From the NCBI RefSeq assembly GCF_030864355.1, contig NC_083399.1, positions 1-64,000 on the forward strand: a stretch of 64,000 nt of DNA. The letters run 5' to 3'. Under the pieces are notes generated by a model, which was given only the letters and a program-made list of their open reading frames with translations, was not told where the DNA came from and searched no databases. This DNA is from Cutaneotrichosporon cavernicola. Its lineage: Eukaryota; Basidiomycota; Tremellomycetes; Trichosporonales; Trichosporonaceae. Positions within the stretch are counted from its first letter, which is position 1, and every line of letters begins with the position of its first letter. Made by a program: the position numbers and the translations under genes. Positions 41,642 through 51,799 of the stretch are shown here, piece by piece.

Positions 41642-42979
41642 CTACTCTAGCGCATCGTACAGCGTACGCTCAAATTCGTTGTACACACGCAGCCAGCCGT
41701 CGGCGCTGGGTGCCTGCAGCTGGGTGAAACAGATGCCCTAAGGTTAGCTAGCGCGACTGCCTTGACTCACCGCAATGCCTGTGGCAGGATCGAGCCAGTA
41801 ATGCGTCTTGGCCGCGCCGTCCCAGCATCCACTACCCTTTCGGCGTCCGTTAACACTGTCCTTGAGCGAGAGGACCAGGCCAACCGAGTGGCCCAGGAAC
41901 TGGGCGTCGTTGGCCGTGTGCTCGGGATCGTGATAGTTTGTCCGGATTGTCATGACTGCGAGACCCTTCTTGACCTCTGGCGGAGCATCGGCCGGCAGTG
42001 AGTCGGTGAAGAGCTCGGCGAAAGCCGCCTCACTGACAATACCATCGTCGCGGTTGAGGATTCCTTGCAGGAAACGAAGGTAGGCACGCGCAGTGCCGTG
42101 CAGTCCACCGCCACCGCTGAGTTGTCCGATCGTCTCCGCAGTGTAGTCAAGTGGCCGCATCGGTACCCCGTGGACCAAAGAGCCGTCAGGAAGGCGCTTG
42201 CAGATTTGCTGCATGCGCGCACGTACGTCATCGGTCGGAACGAACGTGATGTCGTCCACCGTCAGACCCAGAGGGCCAAAGATGTGCTGGTGGAAGTATT
42301 CCTGCAGGTTGAGACCAGAGATGCGCTCAACAAGAATCCCTGCCCAGTCGATGCCAATTGAATAAAGCCATCGCTCACCGGGCTGGAATACGAGTGGCTC
42401 CTCAAAGCCCTTTGTGGTCTGCTCGCCATGGTGGAGAGGCGGCTGATTTTGCTGGTGCCACTCGGCCAGGAGCGAGGACGAAAAGGTGTACGCGAGCCCC
42501 GAAGTGTGCGAGAGGAGGCGCCGGGTGGTGATGGGCTGCGTACGAGGCGTTGACAGGAGCGTGTCTCCGTCCTGCCCAGTCAAGACCGGCAGTGCACAGA
42601 GTTCAGGACAATGCTTCTCAACGAGTTGAGCGTCATCGAGGTCGATGAGGCCGCGGTCAACGAGCTGCAGTACGGCGACGGTAGTGACCAGCTTGGTCAT
42701 CGAGTATAGCTGGAGCACTGGGGTCAGCTGTGAGCATGGGGCCAAGTTGGAGAAACGGGGACACGTACTCGTCTTGTCGTCGACCTGGCCCTTGTCCGGC
42801 TCGCCTAGAACGCGCTCACCGCGGGCCGCAAAGTATATCGGGCCGTCAGCTGTTGTTGCGCCGAATGTCGCGGCGGGAATCAGACGCGAGTCGACACGCT
42901 TGGCGAGGAGCTCGTCGAGCGCGGCCTGGCCCTTGGCCGAAACGACAGGTTTGGAGACTGCCTCGATCGTCACGGTCAT
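41642..42979 (-). CDS. Beta-lactamase-fold serine hydrolase / LovD-like transesterase
   Basis: Start ATG 42979 (MTVTIEAVSK), stop 41642. The last intron (GTGAGTCAAGG...CTTAG, about 41740-41772) joins GIA to GICFTQLQAP, and one intron splits the N-terminal part near 42.72-42.77 kb, before LYSMTK. Motifs: LYSMTKLVTTVAV (SxxK nucleophile), RLLSHTSGLAY, ERWLYSIGIDWAGILVERI (Tyr motif and the following helix), LSGGGGLHGTARAYLRFLQ and a C-terminal DGAAKTHYWLDPATGIA. This pattern fits the LovD/EstB group of acyltransferases and esterases. It is convergent with the alpha/beta hydrolase, only 76 bp apart. No metabolic-cluster core enzyme (PKS, NRPS) is visible nearby, so a polyketide role is not supported here. 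Confidence 0.87.
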
Positions 42980-44346
42980 ATTGAGTGAATGTGGTGGAAG
43001 AGATGGGGGTTGAAAGCTGAGAAGAAGAGAAATGAGTGAAATGAGTGATACCAACATTCCGGCATTTACAGTTCCCGGAATCCGCTCATCGCAGATAGCC
43101 GATGTGGCCGTTGATTTATTGGCGCCACGTGGCTCCCCCTCCCTCCGGCATCAGCTGGCCTTAACTCTCGTCAGCTCAATAGAGTCGACAAGACGCACTT
43201 GGCTTGGTACACTCTGTGCGTTTGACATGGTAAGAGCGGAGACAGTGTGCATTCCTGGATGGTTGCCGAGGTGAGTGCTATCTGCCATCCTACAAGCATG
43301 GTCGTGCCTGGTCGGCCCGCTGATGCCAGATATGCCGGGTGTTCGGCCACTCTGAGCCTTTGTTGTATTCATATTCATAGAAGAACATGATGAGGCATGA
43401 CGCCCACTACCAGGTGCTGAAAGCGGCCCAGGAAGCCGGGACGCTTGGATCGCGTCTACGTCTGCTAGGGCGGGCTCCCACGGACGTTGAACCTTTCTGG
43501 AGCGCAGACACCTGGAACCGCCGTGATCCGTGACCTATGAGGGTTTCGGCCACCTCCCACCTTTCCGTGGGAGGAGACAGCAGCAGTTGAGGCTGGCAAG
43601 ACGCAAATAGCACGATTGATTAGAAGGGACCGACTGGTTGATCAAACGTCAGTGGCTGGCGTGTGGCTTTTGGCTTTTACCATCCGTCAATTCCGTCAAC
43701 CCGCCGCCAATGTCCACAAGGTCAATGGTCATTCTCATCCTGCTGTACTAATTCCATGTCTCATGTACCCCCTGCCAAGGTCATTTCCTGGGTTGGCTCT
43801 GGTTGGTTCAGGCTGTGTTGTTTAGTAAAGGGGACGGGGTATACTTACACTGCTTGTGCCTGAATATTGCTAAACTTGGATTGGGTGTGAACTAATTCCT
43901 CCGTTCTCATATTACAAGCTGCCCAAGTGTTATCTTGAAACAAACAGAATAGACATTCAACGCCACCCAGGGTATTGCGAGCAGCCATCTTGACCGCTAG
44001 AACGGCATGGCGGTGATGGCTATGCAGTGTCATGTGCAGCTCTGTAGAAAAGGCATCCGCGCCGAATGACGACTGCGTATGCGTAAAGAAAGAGTGCACG
44101 GCTGGCTTGAACGAACCGAGCGCTGCACAGCATGGTCAACTTGTCCGACATAATCGGTTCCACTTGACCGCTCAACAACACACAGACCTCTACTCTACTG
44201 TCCCCGCTCTCTCTTCTCCTCATCCTCATTCTCCATCACCTTGTCTACAATACCCAGTTGCCATTCCCGGAACCCACAACGCCCTCTTTTCTCCCTTGTT
44301 GGTCTCGGTTCCTTCCTCCCCCCCCCTTCCTCCCTCCCCCTCGCCA
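42980..44346. other. 1.4-kb intergenic region, no gene supported
   Basis: Holds the 5' flank of the LovD-like gene and the CT-rich 5' flank of the cysteine-rich gene at 44347. A CCTCCCA/TGGGAGG hairpin lies near 43551-43572. No convincing coding sequence. Confidence 0.45.
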
Positions 44347-44733
44347 ATGACGACGGTCGCATCCTGCCCAAAGGGCAGCGCCGCAACGGCCCGGCCCCTC
44401 AACATGACCATCCCCCTCGACTCTCGGCTGTGCTGGACCCAGGATATGGGCTGCATCACCGACTGCTGCTCGGCTCTCGGGGGCACTATCCAAGAGTCGT
44501 GCGGTCTCGACCAGTGCCTAGGGTCCTTTGCCCAGCTGGATTGGCGCGACTGCGTCAAGGACTGGTACCTCAACAATAACGTCGACCTGGACGAGAGGTG
44601 GTTCTCGTGCTTCCCCCGCACGACGGAATCCACATCGGCAGTGAGCATCGGCATCAGCTCGGCGCCGCCACGTGTGAACCGACGCGGACTGGTCGCTGTC
44701 GTCCTACTGGCCGTTGCGGCTATAGCTGTATGA
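44347..44733 (+). CDS. Small cysteine-rich protein with hydrophobic C-terminus, family member 2
   Basis: A 128-residue intronless protein from ATG 44347 (MTTVASCPKG) to 44733. It has nine cysteines: CWTQDMGCITDCCSALGG, then CGLDQCLGSFAQLDWRDC, ending DERWFSCFP. A Ser/Thr stretch (TTESTSAVSIGISS) precedes RRGLVAVVLLAVAAIAV at the very C-terminus, looking like a GPI-anchor or tail-anchor signal. The CC-x4-GG-x5-CG-x3-CL-x7-W-x2-C pattern matches the gene at 6766-7164, 37 kb away. No N-terminal signal peptide is evident from this ATG, although the frame continues upstream in a CT-rich stretch. Function unknown. Confidence 0.7.
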   Translation: MTTVASCPKGSAATARPLNMTIPLDSRLCWTQDMGCITDCCSALGGTIQESCGLDQCLGSFAQLDWRDCVKDWYLNNNVDLDERWFSCFPRTTESTSAVSIGISSAPPRVNRRGLVAVVLLAVAAIAV

Positions 44734-45762
44734 GGCGAGAGGACGAGACGAGACGACGAGCGACGCTGTGGAGGAAGATTGATCCGACTAGGCAAAAGGG
44801 GAGGGAAAGTGAGCAAGGACCATTCATCCACACGACGGTGGTAAGTTACAACATCGGCTTGACCTGATAGCAGGCCACACGACACGACATCAGGACTTTG
44901 GGATACGTAACGTCATCAGCGACATGTTGTGCAATACATATGTGCGGCCGCGAGGGAGGGAGGGGGGGGGGGGGGAGGGGGAGGGGGAGGAAGATGGGGA
45001 GGGGATGGGGAGGGGGAGGAAGATGGGGGAGGGGATGGGGACGGACGGGCTGATGTCTGGGATGCCGAGTCTACTGACCACGCCATGCTCATACTACGGC
45101 ATCGCTCTGCTCATACAGAGGAACACCTCGCCCTCATCCTCCTGCAGCGACAAGGCTAGAGACCACCACAACATGGCTGGTGCCTGCGTCAAGGATTGGG
45201 CAACGCCTACCGACGAGATCGGCCAGATGTCCCGCGGGAACGTGAACAGCAAGAAGCAGCCTAAAACGTATCCTCCATCGTTGGCAACGGATCCCCCTCC
45301 TCTACTCACGTGAGCTCAATCTGCATGACCGTGTCGATATCGTCTGCAGAGGAAGCGAACGAACCAGTCATCCAACACGTCGTATCGGGATACCCCTCGT
45401 CCACTTGTTTGTGACTGCACGCCGCCTCTCTGGCCGAGACCACGTCGTCGCTCTCAACGCCGAAGGGAGGGTCGGCCTGGTCGATGGGCGAAGAGTGACT
45501 TCTAACCAAATCGCGCCCCTGTAGTCGGCCGCGTACCTACTTGAGTACGCCTTCAAGTCGGGCTTGGTAGAGACGTTGGACCTGGGACCCAGTATGCGCC
45601 AAAGGGAGGCGCGCCTGAGACGCGGACATTGCTGGACTGTCGTACATGTGCAGCTGGTGTTCCCGTGTCGGACCAAGGCTAGTCCAGTCCGCACGCCCTA
45701 CTTGCCGCACGATGTAGAGGGCAGGCTCAAAACACCAAAAGAGTACCGTACGGCGTACGCAC
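44734..45762. other. Intergenic region with G-rich tract, no gene firmly supported
   Basis: 44950-45045 is a G-rich run (AGGGGGGGGGGGGGGAGGGGGAGG and GGGGATGGGGAGG repeats), able to form G-quadruplexes on the plus strand. Minus-strand frames at 45306-45509 and 45094-45309, separated by a GTGAGT, could be exons of a small gene but show no domain. Confidence 0.45.
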
Positions 45763-45853
45763 TGACCACTGACAGGATCGAACTGCCGACCTTTGCATCA
45801 CTGACATCCGCGGGATATTAGTACAATGCTCTAACCAGCTGAGCTAAGCGGCC
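45763..45853 (-). tRNA. tRNA-Ile (anticodon AAT), intron-containing
   Basis: The minus-strand acceptor GGCCGCT pairs with AGTGGTC (two G-T pairs). D-arm TAGCTCAGCTGGTTAGAGC. Anticodon arm TTGTA-CTAATA, AAT in the loop, then an intron of about 18 nt (TCCCGCGGATGTCAGTGA) before TGCAA. T-arm GGCAG-TTCGATC-CTGTC. Total 91 nt. Confidence 0.92.
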
Positions 45854-45858
45854 GGATG

Positions 45859-45925
45859 TCACGTGATGCGGTGGTATGTGGATGTGTCACGTGATATACG
45901 GTACTAAGCGGATGTAGTCACGTGA
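45859..45925. promoter_or_regulatory. Three TCACGTGA palindromes just upstream of tRNA-Ile
   Basis: TCACGTGA at 45859-45866, 45887-45894 and 45918-45925, spaced 28 and 31 bp, with related flanks (GGATGT...). TCACGTGA is the core bound by Cbf1/USF-type factors. A fourth TCACGTG is at 46101. The nearest gene is tRNA-Ile; no protein gene starts here. Confidence 0.6.
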
Positions 45926-46431
45926 TATGGGATTACGAGGGATCGACTTGAACGACCATCGCCAAGAGCTCTCGACTGGAAGGAGACGACGGACTGGGAG
46001 AGCGTGATTTTGCTGTACAAGTACATCCGCCACCCGCGAATCGATCAATCGATCAAGCCCGCAAAGCATGGCCAACGTAGGCGACGCAGGCCAGTTCAGG
46101 TCACGTGTGCCCTGCATTCCGGCATGATGAGCTGATTAACGCCACTGCCGTAGTCGACGCGGTCATGCCCATGTTCCCTCAGCTTCCCGTTCCGCACCCG
46201 TCGGCATGTGCTTGGATCGAGGGATGCAACCACGTCACCCACCACCCTGTGGCCTGTGCTTATCGCTTTTGAGGCGGCGGAATGTAACACACCGTCACGC
46301 CACGCAGCCAACAAGATAACCAGTCCATGATACCTGATACTATCTACGGGTACAGAACACTATGTATACACCAACGCGCCGTGCCCGCGACGCAACAACC
46401 ATTCCGTTTCAAAGTCTAAATAAAAAGGGCA
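45926..46431. other. Intergenic region, no gene seen
   Basis: 3' flank of the HypX-like gene. No coding signal. Confidence 0.45.
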
Positions 46432-49212
46432 CTAATGCGAGGTGACGGTCGGGCGCGCGCTCTCTGCCTCGTTCGGCAGGTCGCTCGTCACGTTGAACAG
46501 GCAGGGCGATTCCGTGTTGCCCTCGTTCGGGACCTCGGGCCGACGGTACGGCGGCGTGTCCTGGCCGTTCTGCTTCTTGTTCATGGAGCGCAGGTCCGAG
46601 CGCGACCGGAAAATCCGGCCAAGGAGCGAAGGCCGCTTGCCCTTGGGCGAGACATTGAAGCTCGACGGTGGCGGCAGCGACTCCTTGGCTTGCGTGCCCG
46701 GTACCGGCGTCGAGCCAGGCTTGACGACGCTGGCAGAGTCGTCGCCTGACCCGGGGTCGGTGCGGATCTCGTGCGACTGCTCCGAGCCCGACGAGGATGT
46801 GTCGGATGCAGCCCGGGCCACGAGTGGAGGCACGTTGGCGCCAAAGTCGATGCGGAGGTTCTCGCTCGTCGCCATAGATGCTGGCGTCTGGAGACCAACC
46901 CAGCTCCACTCCTCGCCACGGACCCATCCAGGAGCGTCATCAAAGGTCGCGAGCTCCTCCTCGTCGCGGGTGACGTGCAGGCGGTGGTGGTTGAAGCGCG
47001 TGGGTGTGCCCTCAGCCTTGACCTTGCGAACAAACTTGATGCGGCGCGAGTGGTAGCGCTGCGACCGGTGGGGGTGGAAGCTGTCCAGGAGCATCTGCGA
47101 GAGCTCCTCGTGGCGGTAGTGGACCAGTGGGGTGTGGTTCGGGCTCTCGTAGCGGCGACGCTTGTTGTCCGCAAGGAGCTCGACGAGTGAGCGCGCAGAC
47201 TCAGCCGATGTCGAGCCAGCCAGAGTCTTGGTCCATGGCGCCGAGGGATAGTCGCGCGATCCGATGGCCGCGGCAGGAGCGGCCGCGAGGTTGCGGAGGA
47301 AGTCTACCATGAGGGCCTCAGACTCCTTGGCGGGTGTGTCGCGACCGCCGACAACGACGTCGACCAGACCAAGCTCGCGCGAGCGGATCGCTGAGAGCGG
47401 GAGCATGTCCTTGACGAGGTGGGTGGCGACGTCGCGACCGCAGCGCTCGACGTACGAGTACAGGTGGAACTCGGAGCCGTGCAAGCCCATGGCGCGGTAA
47501 GCAGGGTTGAGGACAACCGAGGCAGCCGAGACGACAATGTCAGCAGCAGCCGCGAGAGCGACACCGCCGGCAGCAGCGTTGCCGCGGACACACGAGACAG
47601 TGACGATACCGCTCTCAGTGAGCGAGGGAACGCCAGTCATGAACTCGCTGCGGGGCTGCGAGGAAACCTCGCCGGCAATCAACTCGACAACGTCGTCGAT
47701 CGCGTTGATGTTGGCCCAAGTCTCGCGGCCAGGATGGTCGGCGCTCTCGATGATGTTGAGAGCAACACCGTTAGAGAAATACGCGCCGCCCATGAGCGCG
47801 AGGACCTTGACGTTACCGCGGTCGGCGTGCGTCGCCCAGCGGAGGGCACGGACGAGGTGTTCGCAGCCAGTCGTGCTCATCGCGCCGTTGTAAAAGTCCC
47901 AGTAAACGAGCTGGATGAGGCCGTCACCCTCCTTGAGGGTGCGCACAAAGACCTGCTGGAACGTGCCGGGGACCTCCTGGAACTGGGTCTCGGTCCATTC
48001 GGGCACACCTTGGAGCTTTGCTCCCTCACCGGCAGCGACGAGCGCGTCGGCCATTGGGACCTTGGCGCTGAGTGCAGCCGCGGCCGCGGCCTTGGGGAGG
48101 CGTCCGTGGGTGAACCACACAGCGACTCCGCAGCCAAACTGACAATCCTTGTGGGCGCAAGGTGCAGTCTTGAAGAGGACTGCGCCGGAACGCTTCGCGA
48201 TCGCCTTGCCCGCCGGAATCTCCTTGAACGATGCGTAGCCGAGAGTCTTTGCGAGGTTTGTCGGGAGATCGGCAGAGTGGACGTGGATCTTGGCGTCATA
48301 GACGAACATGAACGACTTGGTCGTCTTGATCGTGCCGCCAGGCTGCGAATCGCCACAGTTGATGATGCGGGCGACGTCAGCCGCATTGTGTAGGGTGAGG
48401 TCTGGGCGGCGCTGACCCGGGCGGATCTGCGGGCGCTCGTTGAGGGGGCCACCGAGGAACGGCTTGCCGGACGACACGCACTCGACAGCCCACTTGGGGT
48501 CGACCTTGACTGCGACACGAGTGGCGCGGTGACTGGGGTCGGCGAGGTTTGAATAAGCAGTGGAGATGCGGCTCAGGGCGACATTTACGGCGCGAAGGGT
48601 GGCAGCCGTAACGGGACCCTGGTAAATGGAGCTCTTGGTGGCTCGAGCAACATCTGGGAGAGGGAATTGGTCAAAAGCCCAAACTGGTCCACCATCCATC
48701 GTATCATCAGCTTGAAGGACCGTGATACCCCAGTGCGTGCGCTGGCGTTCAGGGAGTGGCTTTGCACGGTCGGTGGGTTCAACCAGGTTGGGGAGTTCAG
48801 CGGCAGAGTCTGGGTTGAAGCCACGGTCACCCATAATGGCCCAATCGATTGCAGCTGGTCCAGCATCGCCGGGAGGGCCTGGGTGAACGATTAGGGTTAA
48901 GACCTGTCAAGTAAGTTTTGGCTCATACCAAAAGGTGGCCGAGATGGGAGTACATACATTATCCCAAATGACGTCTGGAACCTTCTTTGTGAGGAATGGA
49001 CAAACGACAACGTGTGGCGAATGGGCCAGCACGGCGCTGATCATGCCTTGGTCGGTGAGAGCGAGCTCTGTTGAGACGCGCTCACATCCAATGTCGGAGA
49101 GGTAGGTTTGGACGCGCTGGGTGAGACTGTTTGCTGCGCTCACGAGGAGGAGGATACGCCACTTGCGCACGTCCTCTGGGAGGGGAGGCAGGTCTGCGAG
49201 AGTCCGCGACAT
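46432..49212 (-). CDS. HypX-like protein (formyltransferase domain fused to enoyl-CoA hydratase-like domain)
   Basis: A 908-residue protein in two exons (54-nt intron 48904-48957, GTATGT...GACAG, inside the first domain). N-terminal formyl-tetrahydrofolate domain: WRILLLVSAANSLTQRVQTY, VVVCPFLTKKVPDVIWDN, VLTLIVHPGPPGDAGPAAID, HWGITVLQADDTMDGGPVWA and KSSIYQGPVTAATL. The crotonase-like domain (about 415-600) has YWDFYNGAMST, ALMGGAYFSNGVALNIIE, WANINAIDDVVELI, RGNAAAGGVALAAAADI and VVLNPAYRAMGLHGSE. The HypX end block RYHSRRIKFVRKVKAEG follows. Bacterial HypX (about 550 aa) converts formyl-THF to formyl-CoA and releases CO for [NiFe]-hydrogenase. Extras here: an insertion with CAHKDCQFGC (about 334-343) and a disordered, Ser/Pro-rich tail of about 180 residues. 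No hydrogenase or other hyp gene is present. The role in this organism is unknown. Confidence 0.92.
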
Positions 49213-51799
49213 TGCTGGGTGTGTCAAAGGGGTAGAGGGGGTGTTGTTGAGGAATTGACGAGCAATCTAGTTGAAAGAATGGGGGGGAAGAATGAAGGCT
49301 TCGAGGATTGATGGGGAAGAAGGAATGTGGAATGTGTCCAGGATTTCGGTGTTGTGATGCCTATTGCCAAATCTGGTTTGACCCAAATCTTGAGAGCTTG
49401 AGAGCTTGAGAGAATAGCAGTTAAACTTTGAGTGAGAAAAAAGAAAAAGAGTCGTTGTCCCACGTCGTTCTTTATAAAGACAAAGAGAAAGAGATGAGCT
49501 GGGGAGGGGTATCAGCGACACTTTCTTCGGGAGTGATGGGGAGGGACGTTTGAAAGGAGAGAAAGGGGGTTTGTTTGCAAAGGGCCTGAGAAGCGTCCAC
49601 GCATGTCACCGATCGCCTAGGCCAGTCACCCCAGCCCTGTTCAGCACTTGGACACCGGTCCACGTTTCGGTTCATCCTTTCCAGCCCATGCAAGCCACTC
49701 TGACCAGACCAGATGGCCAGTTGGGGTGACTGCAGGATCGCAGGACTGCACGACTGCACGACTGGTGTGTGTCGTTGGATAAAAAGGTTGCAGAACAAAA
49801 GGTACAGACAGCGGGCCATCGGAAACGGGGCCGCGCAAGGAGACGTGAGGGATGGACCTGGGATCGTGGGGTGGTCGGATGGCGGATAGGGGGGATGAGG
49901 AGCCCAAAGCCACAAGACAAGGTTTGAACCACACTCTAGGCTAGCTGCCAGGAACTTCCGCGCCTCCAAGGCCCAAGGATCCATACTTACGGCAAAAGAG
50001 GAGACTGCAAAGCTTGTCTGACAGCTGACGACTGTCTCAAGCGCGCAGTATGGACGCAAGGGGGTTTCGAAGTGGAGCAGTTTATACGGCCTGTACCTCG
50101 GCGGTGAGTGTCCGGGGCTGGGCGTGGCTGTAACTGGGACCTTGTTTGTGTGTAGGACCCTTGGCGACTGGGAGGGAGACGAGATGGAGGGGAGGAGGAG
50201 GGAGAAGGAAGGAAGTAATGAATGAATGAATGATTGAGCGGACAAGATAGAGTGCAAAAGTGTGCATGAACGACTACGGCGCGTTATAACTACGGACGCG
50301 ATCGTGACTGAGCTAGGTGCAAAGAGGAGACTGACAGCTGCAGAGCTAAGGAATGGGATGAGATGGGATGGGGTGGGATGCGCAGCTTGCCGCTGTACTA
50401 CCCGGTAATATTGCCGTGCGGGTGATACGGGGGTGCCGGTAACGGACGGTCTGATCAAAAAGGTTGTCCTCTTGGGCGCTGGATCTACCCAACTCGCAGG
50501 CCCACAAACCCACAAACCCACAAACCCGCCAACCCGCCAACCCGCACACCACCCGAGACACCAGGTGGCGGTGGCGCATGGCGCGTGGCGCCTTCGGGAC
50601 GGGCTGGACCGTGATCCTTGGATTTTACCCCATCCCATGAAAAGTAAAGTCATTTCATTGTTCTACATATCAAGCCGCGGCAGAGAGGTTGATTACCTTT
50701 CCCTGCAAGCTTTCCAGATTATGGCGGAGCCGGTGGTAGATTACATGGTATGGCTTGACCTTTTTTCACCCTGAGCAACAACCAGTTCCAAGGTACTGCC
50801 CTGCATGCTGAGAATAGTGGACCACAAGCGCTTACAATGTGTCAACCCAACGACGTGCTCGGAAGAGTCACGTCCGATCCGAGACTGTTGCCCTCCGCAA
50901 CGAAAAGTAGAACCACGGGTACTGGAACGGTGAGACAGTGGTGGGGTGGTGGGGTGGTGGGGTGGTGGGGTGGCGCTGGTGGTTAGTTAGGCTTCTCGGT
51001 GGGAAAACGCGTCGGGAAGGTTGTTCGCGTCCTCGGTTGATAGGGCGATATGAATATATACAGTATATTGATCCGAGTTGTAGTTTGGAGTTGATTGCCA
51101 GAGCAGAGGTGGAGTTATTGAGGGAAATGAGCCTGTGTGAGTTTTTCAAGGGATTAAAGGGTCAAGATGTGATTAAGGGAAATGGTGTGATTAGGGTCCG
51201 AGAAAGGTAAATAGGTCAAAAAAAGCAAAAGTACCTTGGATCCGCCTTGGAGCCTTGGAGATTTGGACAGGTAAACTAAATACAGGGGACAAACCGTTTT
51301 GGGCTTCATGGAGTTGGAAAAGGGTCCGATGTTACCGAGGGCAGCCTGGCAACTGGCACGTAATACCTCTTGCAACAATTGCAACATTGCAACCTCTGGT
51401 TCAACCATCAACCCCAACCCCATACCGTGATCACCTTGACATGCTACTTTTCCCATTCAACAACTGTTAAACTGCTAGATCATATGCCCACCTGTCTAGA
51501 ATTCTAGAACTCATCAGATCCACATTCCCCTATAACCCCCAAATGCAACTCAATCACTGTCACTGTCCACCTGTTCAATGTCAATACCAATTCACCCCGC
51601 TCCAATAGACTCTGAAACACATTTAGATGCCTCATCAAAACCCAATTCCGCCAACTCCGCACAGGCAACTCACCAGTTTCGATCCACGACCCTTGGAAAA
51701 GCTGAGGCCCGAGTCAGTGGCAGGTCCATCAAGCAGGAACGTCTGTCGAGGAGATCACACACAGACACCAGGCCTCCAAGACCCGTCCCTGGGCGCAAC
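49213..51799. other. 2.6-kb intergenic region between HypX-like and MRE11 genes
   Basis: A TATAAAG element at about 49472-49479, roughly 260 bp upstream, may serve the HypX-like gene. A G-rich minisatellite (GTGGTGGG units) lies at about 50938-50975. A 393-codon minus-strand open frame (49472-50653) has no domain and biased composition and was not called. No other gene seen. Confidence 0.5.

Noticed and set aside
41642..42979. Beta-lactamase as an antibiotic-resistance gene
   Set aside because: The motifs fit the LovD/EstB esterase group; fungal members seldom act on antibiotics and the neighbourhood gives no hint.
45094..45509. Small two-exon gene on the minus strand
   Set aside because: A GTGAGT donor is present but neither exon has a domain and the proposed acceptor is weak.
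49472..50653. 393-codon minus-strand open frame next to the HypX-like gene
   Set aside because: No domain, biased Ser/Pro/Leu composition, and it passes through repeats and putative promoter sequence. Long open frames arise by chance in GC-rich DNA.
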